64,000 bases of DNA. Origin: an uncultured Bacilli bacterium (GTDB lineage: Bacteria; Bacillota_I; Bacilli_A; RF39; UBA660). The notes beneath the pieces are model-generated. The model was not told the origin of the DNA and made no database searches. It was given only the letters and a program-made list of their open reading frames with translations. Shown one piece after another: positions 23,512 to 31,373 of the stretch. Made by a program: the position numbers and the translations under genes. Numbering within the stretch: the stretch's first letter is position 1; each line of letters starts with the position of its first letter. Location of the stretch: contig CALWAL010000006.1 of assembly GCA_944373145.1 (NCBI GenBank), positions 49,129-113,128 on the forward strand, written 5' to 3'.

Positions 23512-25410
23512 CTATAATAAGCCTGTTAAATATGCTCCAAAAACTAAAAATATTCCACAAAATAAACCGGCTAGCAAAAATAACATCATTGTCGAACTAA
23601 AACCGTCCATTGTTAAAACTTTTTGAAATCCCATTTGTTGGTTGGTTTGCATTATTAAATTTTCTTTTTGTTGATAAGAAATGCCTTCATTTTGATGTAT
23701 AGCAGATCCCACAGATTGTGCAATTTCAATATTTACATTTTTAACTCCTAATATATTATTGTTATTGGACATAGCTTGATAGGTGGCTATATCTGAGTCG
23801 ACAATGGTACTATCTTTTATACCAACACTACATTGTGCATAATCAATAGTCGAAGGTAATAACATTCCTTGTTGAAAACCTTCGTTGTACGGAAAAGTTG
23901 CTTGTTTAACAATTTCTTGTCCACTAGCTGATATTCTAGTCAACGTATGCGTACAAATATCATGTGATTTATCATCAACAGCAAATTCAGAAACTAAAAG
24001 TTCATCACTACTCTTATCTTGTAAATACATTTCTCTTAACTTAGATCTATATTCTAAATATGGAGTTTGTATCATTATATCCTCACGCATAGTTTCTAAA
24101 TCTGATATTTGTGTTGTTTCTGCAATTTGCTCAATTGTTGGTAAAGTTGTTGGAATGATATAAGGCGCAATGTCACTATCTGTTGACTCTTTTTGATTCG
24201 CAATTCTAACTTCCCAAATTTGGTTAAAAATTTTGGCGGCTTTCTCCGGTTCGTTTCCATAAATCATATCAATTTGCTCATGTAATAATTTTGCATAATC
24301 TTCATCATTGACTTCTACCCTATTAGTTAAAATCATTTGTCGATAAATACTTCTACTTTCAGCAGTCCCTTTGCCAAAAGCTTTATCACATAAAAATTGA
24401 AGTTCTGACGGAGAAATTACTCCATCAGAAACTTTTTTTCTAACTTCTTCCATTTCATAATATTCGTCTGGCATATCAATACCTAAGCGTTGATGTTCTT
24501 CTCTTAATCTTGAAATATAATCAACTTGTTCGTATTGCGATGTAGTTTGATAAAATTCATTTTTTATTTGTTCTAACTGAGCAAAAAAGTCATCATCATA
24601 TATGCTAAATTTTGACGATATTTCTTCTTTGTAAGACGTATATCTATCAATAACCTCAGAGATTTCTTGAATAAATCTAGGATGATTATTACCAGTTAGT
24701 TCTTTATAGCGGTCATTTAATCTAGCCGCTATAATTGGATCATCAAAACCTCGTAAATGATGTTGTTCAATCTCTACTCCAAACCGATTAAAACAATCTA
24801 ATAATATTTTTAAAGTTTTTAAATCTATACTAGAAACGTCATTTAATAATTCATTTAAATGATTAAGAGGATGATCCTGGCTATCTAATAACGATGAAAA
24901 ATATTCCTTAATATTTTCTTTACTTGCCAATTCATCCATTACAGTTTGTCTTTTCTGCTTTACTTTATCTAAATATTTAGCTATTGTTCCGTCCTCTTCC
25001 ATTTTTTTAATACGCATTAAATCTTGGGCTTGAATTCTTTGATTAGTTATTTCTTCAGGCGTTAAAATTCTCCCCTTTCTATCAATAGAAAAACTTCGTC
25101 CGCTTTCAATTCCTATTATTCTATCGATATCAATACGAGCCGGTTCCATAGAATCATCAGGGATATAATGGGGAATAAAAGCGCTACGCGTAGAATCAAA
25201 AGAAAAAGTTGTTCCATTATATTGATCGTAAAATGTTCCGTCTTCTTGAGGTATTAACGTACTACCATTAGCTGGGGACTTAATTTCTATTGGTTGCATA
25301 GAACTTCCTAATATATATTGCTTATTGTATACTTCGTCAACATATATATTAGGATTGCTTGTTGCTGTTAAAGGAACGCCAGTTAATGGACTTTCAATTA
25401 TCTTATTCAT
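23512..25410 (-). CDS. Large tail-anchored protein of unknown function
   Basis: A 632-residue protein; ATG 25410 is chosen because AAGTGATATT precedes it like other genes here. The N-terminal 90 residues look like small beta-rich repeats (SPLTGVPLTA, SPANGSTLIPQEDGTFYDQYNG). The long middle (about 110-480) is helical and charged with coiled-coil character. A Ser/Thr-poor region follows, and a single hydrophobic segment at about 605-630 ends the protein, leaving almost nothing after it. There is no signal peptide, so the bulk is cytosolic with a C-terminal anchor. It precedes the dGTPase-like gene. No domain recognised. Confidence 0.7.
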   Translation of the reverse strand: MNKIIESPLTGVPLTATSNPNIYVDEVYNKQYILGSSMQPIEIKSPANGSTLIPQEDGTFYDQYNGTTFSFDSTRSAFIPHYIPDDSMEPARIDIDRIIGIESGRSFSIDRKGRILTPEEITNQRIQAQDLMRIKKMEEDGTIAKYLDKVKQKRQTVMDELASKENIKEYFSSLLDSQDHPLNHLNELLNDVSSIDLKTLKILLDCFNRFGVEIEQHHLRGFDDPIIAARLNDRYKELTGNNHPRFIQEISEVIDRYTSYKEEISSKFSIYDDDFFAQLEQIKNEFYQTTSQYEQVDYISRLREEHQRLGIDMPDEYYEMEEVRKKVSDGVISPSELQFLCDKAFGKGTAESRSIYRQMILTNRVEVNDEDYAKLLHEQIDMIYGNEPEKAAKIFNQIWEVRIANQKESTDSDIAPYIIPTTLPTIEQIAETTQISDLETMREDIMIQTPYLEYRSKLREMYLQDKSSDELLVSEFAVDDKSHDICTHTLTRISASGQEIVKQATFPYNEGFQQGMLLPSTIDYAQCSVGIKDSTIVDSDIATYQAMSNNNNILGVKNVNIEIAQSVGSAIHQNEGISYQQKENLIMQTNQQMGFQKVLTMDGFSSTMMLFLLAGLFCGIFLVFGAYLTGLL

Positions 25411-25757
25411 AATATCACTTTCCATTATTACTTCAATTATAACAAAAAAATAAGTATTTGAAAATTTTTTACACAAAGTTTAATTTATTATTTACATTAT
25501 ATAATAAAAAGCAAATATTTAGTCATAAGCAAAAAGAATATTTAATTAATTATAACTAAAACTTTTTTTAAGTATACACCTATAAAAATCTAAAGTAATT
25601 TATAGCTAAAATTTTTTTGATTAATACCATTATAAAAGAGTGATTAAAATCACTCTCGGATATCAAACTTTATTCTTAAATAACTTTATTATATTTAAAA
25701 ATAAAAAAGACTATTAACAAAATTATTTTGTCAATAATCTAAAAAGTATAAATATAA
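25411..25757. other. Gene-free interval
   Basis: About 350 AT-rich bases between two leftward genes. It holds a 7-bp hairpin GAGTGAT/ATCACTC (25638-25655) without a T run and, at the right end, the terminator of the YfcE-like gene. I see no coding frame with a ribosome site. Confidence 0.5.
25709..25739 (-). terminator. Terminator of the YfcE-like gene
   Basis: GACTATTAACAAAAT (25709-25723) against ATTTTGTCAATAATC (25725-25739), mostly paired; on the minus strand a T-rich tract (TTTTTTATTTTT) follows. Confidence 0.65.
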
Positions 25758-26255
25758 TTATATTTTTAAAAAATCAATGATATTATTATCTAAATCATAA
25801 AGCGTAAATGTACAATTTTGGTATAAGATATAAGTTCGTTCATCATGATTTCTAGGTAAAGACAAAGAACCCGGATTAATATAATTATAACGCAATTCAT
25901 AGGAATGAGTATGACCATTTATTAAAATGTCATTTTTACCTAACTCTGGCAATTTATAATTAACATGTCCGTGTGATAAATACCAATTAAAACCGTCTAC
26001 TTTTAAAACGTAATAAAATTCATAAACAGGAAAATTAACTGCTCTAATATCATTTTTATCATCACAATTACCTTTAACCGCAATTATTTTATCCTTAAAT
26101 AAACATAATTTATTTAAAATATCCGTTTGTAAATAATTATATTTTATATCTCCTAACAAAACAATTTTATCAGGCTTAGTATTAACTATAATATCTAATA
26201 ATTTTTCCATATAACTATTAAAACCATGAATATCTGAAACAATTAATACTCGCAT
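25758..26255 (-). CDS. YfcE-type metallophosphoesterase
   Basis: A 165-residue calcineurin-like phosphoesterase. Metal ligands: VSDIHGF (DxH), VLLGDIK (GD), VKGNCDD (GNCD), LSHGHVNY and INGHTHSYELR (GHTH), ending in NPGSLSLPR. This is the YfcE branch, which hydrolyses phosphodiesters in vitro; the physiological substrate is unknown. The gene lies downstream of a tRNA-Arg/tRNA-Pro pair on the same strand. Confidence 0.88.
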   Translation of the reverse strand: MRVLIVSDIHGFNSYMEKLLDIIVNTKPDKIVLLGDIKYNYLQTDILNKLCLFKDKIIAVKGNCDDKNDIRAVNFPVYEFYYVLKVDGFNWYLSHGHVNYKLPELGKNDILINGHTHSYELRYNYINPGSLSLPRNHDERTYILYQNCTFTLYDLDNNIIDFLKI

Positions 26256-26309
26256 TATTTTTACCTCTTCAAAAGTAATATTATCAAAAATTTTACACTT
26301 AACATATAA

Positions 26310-26386
26310 TGGTCAGGAAGACAGGATTTGAACCTGCAACCTCTTGGTCCCGAACCAAGTGCTCTACCAAATTAAGCTACTTCCTG
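26310..26386 (-). tRNA. tRNA-Pro (CGG)
   Basis: 77 bases with CCA. Acceptor CAGGAAG/CTTCCTG; anticodon loop TTCGGGA gives CGG, reading CCG, which should be a rare codon in so AT-rich a genome. Confidence 0.93.
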
Positions 26387-26389
26387 AAA

Positions 26390-26466
26390 TGGTGTCCGTG
26401 ACGAGATTTGAACTCACAATCTTTTCCTTCGGAGGGAAACACTTTATCCAGTTAAGCTACACGGAC
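26390..26466 (-). tRNA. tRNA-Arg (CCG)
   Basis: 77 bases with CCA. Acceptor GTCCGTG/CACGGAC; anticodon loop CTCCGAA gives CCG. It lies 3 bases upstream of tRNA-Pro (CGG) in transcription order, so the two are made together. Confidence 0.93.
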
Positions 26467-26563
26467 ACAAACATACATATATATTTTAAAATAAATTAAA
26501 AAAATATTCAACTATTGAATATTTTTTTTGCATATATTATAATAAGTATTTATTGGAGGAACT

Positions 26564-27496
26564 ATGGAAACAAAAAAATTACTAGATGAATTTGTACAAA
26601 GCCATGATAATAGTGGAAATATAATTGGAGCTTTTGGATACGGTTCTGGTGTTTTCAAACAAAAAGGTTATAATTTACAAAAACAACCAATGATTGATAT
26701 GATATTAGTCGTCAATAATCCACAATTATGGCATCGAGAAAATATGAAAAATAACCCTAATGACTATTCTATATCAGGAAAAATATCATTAACCTATTTT
26801 GATTTGAATTCTATAAGAAAAGCAACTGGTGTAACTTACCAAAGTAATATAGAATTTATGAACAATCAATTCAAATATGGTATAATTGGCAAGGATAGAT
26901 TTATTGATGCTTTGAATGGTGATTGGAATAGTTTTTTTATTCAGGGTAGATTTCAAAAGCCTATTTTAACAATTCGTTCTACTGAAGAAATTGATGAAGC
27001 CATTAAAAAAAATCGAGATTTAGCTATTTTTGTAGCGTTATTAACTCTTACTAAAAAAAATCCAACCCTTTTGGATTTATACTATCAGATATGCAATTTA
27101 TCTTATAGTGGTGATATTAGAATGTTGTTTGCAGAAAATCCTAATAAAATTTATAATATTGTAAATGGAAGTTTTAACGACTTTTTTAAAATATACGGTG
27201 ACCATAACCAATTCTTTTTTACCCAAAAAAACGGTGAGATTGTAATTAATAATGAACTATTATACGCTTCTTTATCTTTTTTACCTAAAATACTTTATAC
27301 TTATTTGCAAAAGAAAGGGTATAATTTAAATTCTCCTGAAATAATTGCAAAATTATTACAAGAAAAAATGAGTCAAGTAAACCGAAAAGACAGTATTATT
27401 CAACCTTTAACAGGAATTTTAACTGTTGGACCAATACATTCATTAAATTATTTAAGTCAAAAAATTAAGAAAAAAACTATGGGGAAAAGCTCATAG
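26564..27496 (+). CDS. Tam41-type (Mmp37) phosphatidate cytidylyltransferase-like protein
   Basis: A 310-residue protein whose N-terminal half matches the mitochondrial Tam41 family: GAFGYGSGVFKQKGY (residues 22-36, the nucleotidyltransferase G-GSG motif), PMIDMILVVNNPQLWHRENM (Asp45 in the metal site), NPNDYS, and a later FKYGIIGKDRF block. Tam41 makes CDP-diacylglycerol from phosphatidate and CTP, the precursor of phosphatidylglycerol and cardiolipin; it is peripheral, unlike the integral CdsA. The C-terminal 130 residues are helical and family-like. AGGAGG... reads TGGAGGA before the ATG. Enzyme activity is inferred from family; CdsA may also be present elsewhere. Confidence 0.8.
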   Translation: METKKLLDEFVQSHDNSGNIIGAFGYGSGVFKQKGYNLQKQPMIDMILVVNNPQLWHRENMKNNPNDYSISGKISLTYFDLNSIRKATGVTYQSNIEFMNNQFKYGIIGKDRFIDALNGDWNSFFIQGRFQKPILTIRSTEEIDEAIKKNRDLAIFVALLTLTKKNPTLLDLYYQICNLSYSGDIRMLFAENPNKIYNIVNGSFNDFFKIYGDHNQFFFTQKNGEIVINNELLYASLSFLPKILYTYLQKKGYNLNSPEIIAKLLQEKMSQVNRKDSIIQPLTGILTVGPIHSLNYLSQKIKKKTMGKSS

Positions 27497-27505
27497 TTTT
27501 ATTAT
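27473..27505. terminator. Convergent terminator
   Basis: AAAACTATG (27473-27481)/CATAGTTTT (27492-27500), between the Tam41-like gene (its stop is in the stem) and the next leftward gene. Confidence 0.65.
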
Positions 27506-28473
27506 TTTAAATAACGATATTTTGACGTACGTATATATTCTTTCTGTAATTCTTGTTCTGATGGCATTACATCAATAACATCTATATGCATTGGCAAGAA
27601 ATGATTCATTGGCTGAAAAATTGGGTTTGCACTTTCATGAATTTTAGTAATACCACCATTTATAATACAAATTGTCCCAAAAGATGTTTTTATAATTCCT
27701 CGTGCTATCTTTGGAAACAATTCTCTTTGAGGTGAAATAAGCCCTATGTTTCCTCTAACAACTTCATCTAAAATTGGTGGCATACATCCTTCATGCATAT
27801 GTCCAGAATAAATATGGTCGAATCCGCGCAGATAAGATGCTACTCTTACATCACACAAATTTTGGGGAGAATGGAATAAGATAGCATTATATTTTCCCGG
27901 ATTGCGATATAATTTAAATAAATGTTTATGAAATTCCATATCTTCAACTAAAGTATCAACATCTTCATCTTTTCTTGTAGTAGAACAACAACTATTTTTT
28001 GGTAAAGAGTATTCAGCATGATAATAATAGTTTGGTAAAGTATATCCAAAAAAACAAGTTTTTTCATCTTCATATCCCGTATTATCCAAAACATGCAAAT
28101 TATCACAATCATCTACTTCATCCCAAAAATCATTTTGGACATCAACTGATATGTGACCATCAAAGTGACAATATCTCATATCATGATCAGCCAAACCAAT
28201 TAAAGTTGGAGCGATTTGACCACTTCGCTTCAAAGTATCGAGAAAATCTTTTCTCTTTTTGAATGATGAAATCGCATTAGTTGTATCAATATTATCTCCA
28301 AGCAAACAAATATAATCAGGATTTAATTCATCAACTAACTTAAATACACGATTTATTTTTTTTATAGACATTTTTTGACCATAATGAATATCACTAATTG
28401 TAATAATTCTGATTTTACTTTTTAAATCTTGAATTGGGGTGACAGTATGATTAACCTTTATAATATGTTCCAT
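27502..28473 (-). CDS. YkuE/YaeI-type metallophosphoesterase
   Basis: A 323-residue calcineurin-like protein. Metal motifs: TISDIHYGQ (DxH), CLLGDNID (GD), LADHDM (in place of GNHD), ILFHSPQN and YSGHMHEG (GHxH). The GNHD motif is changed to ADHD, so one ligand position differs. A cysteine-rich patch (NSCCSTT) lies in the middle. Members act on membrane-linked substrates in some bacteria, e.g. lipid phosphates, but here no signal or anchor is visible. A tRNA pair lies upstream on the same strand, as for the other phosphoesterase. Confidence 0.8.
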   Translation of the reverse strand: MEHIIKVNHTVTPIQDLKSKIRIITISDIHYGQKMSIKKINRVFKLVDELNPDYICLLGDNIDTTNAISSFKKRKDFLDTLKRSGQIAPTLIGLADHDMRYCHFDGHISVDVQNDFWDEVDDCDNLHVLDNTGYEDEKTCFFGYTLPNYYYHAEYSLPKNSCCSTTRKDEDVDTLVEDMEFHKHLFKLYRNPGKYNAILFHSPQNLCDVRVASYLRGFDHIYSGHMHEGCMPPILDEVVRGNIGLISPQRELFPKIARGIIKTSFGTICIINGGITKIHESANPIFQPMNHFLPMHIDVIDVMPSEQELQKEYIRTSKYRYLK

Positions 28474-28561
28474 ATTTCATCTCCTTTAAATTACTTTATT
28501 ATATCACAAAACAACCATATAAACAAAAAAACTTTACAAGTTGTAAAGTTTAATATTTAAA

Positions 28562-28638
28562 TGGTCGGGAAAACAGGATTTGAACCTGCAACCCCTTGGT
28601 CCCAAACCAAGTGCTCTACCAAGTTGAGCCATTTCCCG
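28562..28638 (-). tRNA. tRNA-Pro (TGG)
   Basis: 77 bases with CCA. Acceptor CGGGAAA/TTTCCCG; anticodon loop TTTGGGA gives TGG. It closely resembles tRNA-Pro (CGG) at 26310 in the T arm and anticodon arm. Confidence 0.93.
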
Positions 28639-28650
28639 AAACAATAAAAA

Positions 28651-28727
28651 TGGTGCGCCCAAGAGGAGTTGAACCCCTAACCTTTTGATCCGTAGTCAAA
28701 CGCTCTATCCAATTGAGCTATGAGCGC
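28651..28727 (-). tRNA. tRNA-Arg (ACG)
   Basis: 77 bases with CCA. Acceptor GCGCTCA/TGGGCGC (one G-T); anticodon loop CTACGGA gives ACG, with A34 expected to become inosine. Confidence 0.93.
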
Positions 28728-28798
28728 ATCTGCTCAAATACAAGATTAATTATAACACTTATGTTTTGAAAATACAAGTCTTTTTTTAAATTTTGTAA

Positions 28799-28824
28799 AT
28801 AAAAAGAGGCTTAAGACCTCTATT
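28799..28824 (-). terminator. Terminator of the zinc-ribbon protein gene
   Basis: On the minus strand a short stem TAGAGG/CCTCTT around the last codons is followed by TTTTATTT. Weak stem, so moderate confidence. Confidence 0.5.
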
Positions 28825-29806
28825 TAGCAAATTCAAAAGATTTTTCAAACATATTATTATTAAAACCTTCTGGCATAGCTGAATCATAGCCTGTATTAAC
28901 AGCAGATGCTAAAATTTCACCAACAACTGCCAATGATTGATTATCATACGTGCCTAATTCATTAGTATATACAACACCAAAGATTTTAGTGCCACTCGCT
29001 TTAGAATAAGCAATCAAAACGTTTTTACTACCCATTAAAACTTCTGTTGAAATAAAACTAGAACCACTAATTTCTTTTTCAGAAGCAGTTGTAGCCACAT
29101 AACCAAGTTCTTCAAAATATCCACTTATCTGCGATTTGTTACTTGTTAAAGTATTATATGCTCCATCATGAACAGTTATAACGGCACTCCAAGTGTTTTC
29201 TTTATCACGAACAACAAAATTATCCTCTTCTACTGTTGCTACCACATTATTAGGTAAAAAGAACTCAAAGCCTTCATAATTATATTGTGTTGTTAAAGTT
29301 GTATTATTTCCTTCACTCGCTTTATTTTCTCTCAAAATACTATACATAAATATTGATAAAACAATTAAAGAAATTATTGATATAAGAATAATTATTACTG
29401 TTGTAATACGATTAAACTTCTTTTCTCTTTCTTCTGGTGTTAAATCCGTCTTTATTTTTTTTCCTTTTTGACTTTTTTTATTTTCTACTTGTTGTAATCC
29501 AACAGATTTTGATTCACTTATCGAAGAATTATTTGGTTGTAATGTGGAAGAAACCTCTTGCTCTGAAACATTCGCTTTCTGCATAGGTAAAGATTCATTA
29601 CTTATTGATGTAGGCGTTGTAGCAGTCTGTGGCGTTGATGTTACAACGTTATTATTTGACATCACTGGTGGTATTTGAACAGTTGGTGCTTGTTGCATTG
29701 CAATATTACCACTATTATTTGCTACATTATTTATATTACCGCCACATTTTGGGCATGTATTACTTCCTTCAGAAACAGTCGTTCCACATATTGGGCAAAA
29801 TTTCAT
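28820..29806 (-). CDS. Zinc-ribbon membrane protein
   Basis: A 328-residue protein. The N-terminus MKFCPICGTTV...NTCPKCGGN is a CxxC-CxxC zinc ribbon. A long Ser/Thr/Asn/Gln-rich linker (about 25-115) and a basic stretch lead to one membrane segment (about 133-155), and an outer C-terminal domain of about 170 residues beginning near NYEGFEFFLP. This type-II layout is common in low-GC Gram-positives. The outer domain is not recognised; it contains beta-strand-like VAVLVV patterns. Function unknown. Confidence 0.75.
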   Translation of the reverse strand: MKFCPICGTTVSEGSNTCPKCGGNINNVANNSGNIAMQQAPTVQIPPVMSNNNVVTSTPQTATTPTSISNESLPMQKANVSEQEVSSTLQPNNSSISESKSVGLQQVENKKSQKGKKIKTDLTPEEREKKFNRITTVIIILISIISLIVLSIFMYSILRENKASEGNNTTLTTQYNYEGFEFFLPNNVVATVEEDNFVVRDKENTWSAVITVHDGAYNTLTSNKSQISGYFEELGYVATTASEKEISGSSFISTEVLMGSKNVLIAYSKASGTKIFGVVYTNELGTYDNQSLAVVGEILASAVNTGYDSAMPEGFNNNMFEKSFEFAK

Positions 29807-29896
29807 AATATTCCTCCCTATTTATTCTATTATTATTTATAATAACATCATATCATAATTTTTATTTTTTTACCATAAAAAAAATGTTTAAAACAT

Positions 29897-30997
29897 TTAT
29901 TTAGATTCTTTTAAACATTTTATTTTATTAAACAACTCTTTTTTTCCATTTAACATAGGAGACATAGGTTGATGTGCAGCATGTGTCACTAAAGCTTCAG
30001 TTAAAGTTTTAGAACAATCAACACATCTAAACCACGTTTTTTCTCTAATATATTTAGGAACATCAGTAAAATTTGAGCAATATACGCGAGTCAATATTCC
30101 CCGATCATAAGCTTGGTCAAAAGCATTTACTCCTTCTGTAAAAAGAGCAAAAGTTGCCATAACCCACACTTTTTTTGGATTTTTATTTTTTATTTTATTT
30201 AAAATATCAATAATACTACCGCCACTTGAAATCATATCGTCAATAATCAAATATTCACCGTTTTTAATATTTTTACCTAAATAAACGTGTTCGGCTATTG
30301 GGTTTTTACCATGCTCATCTACTTTTGAATAGTCTCTTCGTTTATAAAACATCCCAATATCACAGCCCAACATTCCAGAATAAAACCTAGTTCTTCCCAT
30401 AGCACCTTCATCAGGAGAAATAGCCAATAAATTTTCATAATTAATATCTTCATTCATTACAAAATCAGTTAACATTGGTTCAGTTGGAATAATATTATCG
30501 AAAGCTGTTAACGGTATCGCTTGTCTAACATCAACATTATGAGCATCAAAAGTTGTTATACAATTAACATTCATCTTAACTAATTCTTGAAGAGCAACGG
30601 CACAGTCTAATGATTCTCGACCATTTCGTTTATGTTGTCTACTTTCATATAAAATTGTTTCAATAACATTTATTTCTAAAGCATTGCCAGTAGCAGCACA
30701 TATAACTCTTTTTAAATCGGCAAAATGTTCATCAGGCATTTTGATTCTTTCTACACCATAAGCTTTATAGCTAATAGTATGATTACATACATCAGTAATA
30801 ATGTATAATCTTTTACCTCGAACAGAATTAACCAGTTCCGCTTTCCCTTCACCATTACCAAATCTTGTTAATCTGGCACTTATAAAATTATCATCAGTAA
30901 AATTATATTCTTCAATTAATTGTTTTTTTACTAATATACCTAATTCCTCAACTGTATCCATAAATAATATTCTAATACTTTCACATTCTAACTTCAT
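29897..30997 (-). CDS. prs: Ribose-phosphate pyrophosphokinase (PRPP synthetase), long divergent form
   Basis: A 366-residue protein, about 50 longer than standard Prs. It keeps TRFGNGEGKAEL, ESRQHKRNGRESLDCAVA (like the RQD/R loop), CITTFDAHNVDVRQAIPL (ATP/metal loop FDAHN), ISPDEGAMGRTRFYSGMLGCDIG, and the PRPP loop LIIDDMISSGGSI. The usual FDLHAxQIQGFF reads differently and the C-terminus carries a cysteine pair (WFRCVDCS) seen in long forms from clostridia-like bacteria. It makes PRPP from ribose 5-phosphate and ATP for nucleotide, His and Trp synthesis. AAGGAG precedes the ATG. Confidence 0.85.
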   Translation of the reverse strand: MKLECESIRILFMDTVEELGILVKKQLIEEYNFTDDNFISARLTRFGNGEGKAELVNSVRGKRLYIITDVCNHTISYKAYGVERIKMPDEHFADLKRVICAATGNALEINVIETILYESRQHKRNGRESLDCAVALQELVKMNVNCITTFDAHNVDVRQAIPLTAFDNIIPTEPMLTDFVMNEDINYENLLAISPDEGAMGRTRFYSGMLGCDIGMFYKRRDYSKVDEHGKNPIAEHVYLGKNIKNGEYLIIDDMISSGGSIIDILNKIKNKNPKKVWVMATFALFTEGVNAFDQAYDRGILTRVYCSNFTDVPKYIREKTWFRCVDCSKTLTEALVTHAAHQPMSPMLNGKKELFNKIKCLKESK

Positions 30998-31028
30998 AAC
31001 TACTCCTTACATCTAACAAAAAAAGAGA

Positions 31029-31274
31029 CTAATCCTTCACACTATTAATCTCTTGCAATTCAAATCTATATTCTTGCTTTACATCTGGGTATTTTTCTTT
31101 ATCAACTTTGCTTAAAAACATCTCATATGGACGTGCATATAATTTATTTTCACCGCATAAAGCACGATAAATAACTAGTTTTTCTCCAGTTTCTGAATGT
31201 TCGGCAACATCTAAAACAATACAATATTCACCTTTAAAATGTCTATAAACACCATTTACTTTTAATTCATTCAT
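31029..31274 (-). CDS. DUF1653 family protein
   Basis: An 81-residue protein of the DUF1653 type: GVYRHFKGEYCIVLDVAEHSETGEKLVIYRAL (in two strands) and LYARPYEMFLSKVD. These small beta-rich proteins are widespread and uncharacterised. GGTGATAAT precedes the ATG; it lies 32 bases upstream of prs on the same strand and is probably cotranscribed. Confidence 0.88.
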   Translation of the reverse strand: MNELKVNGVYRHFKGEYCIVLDVAEHSETGEKLVIYRALCGENKLYARPYEMFLSKVDKEKYPDVKQEYRFELQEINSVKD

Positions 31275-31335
31275 ATTATCACCGTATTCATTATACCATA
31301 AATTATAACATTGTGAATATTTTTTTACATATTAA

Positions 31336-31365
31336 AAGCCTCTTTCCTTTGTTCAGAAGAGGCTT
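31336..31365 (-). terminator. Terminator of the anti-sigma gene
   Basis: A 9-bp stem AAGCCTCTT (31336-31344)/AAGAGGCTT (31357-31365), then TTAAT on the minus strand. Confidence 0.7.
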
Positions 31366-31373
31366 AAATTTAT

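Noticed and set aside
22377..25410. dGTPase-like protein plus large unknown as an anti-phage operon
   Set aside because: dGTPases are common housekeeping enzymes, the partner has no recognisable defence domain, and the neighbourhood is core genes; adjacency alone is not enough.
25638..25655. Hairpin taken for a terminator
   Set aside because: There is no T run on either side; the better terminator for the gene to the right is at 25709-25739.
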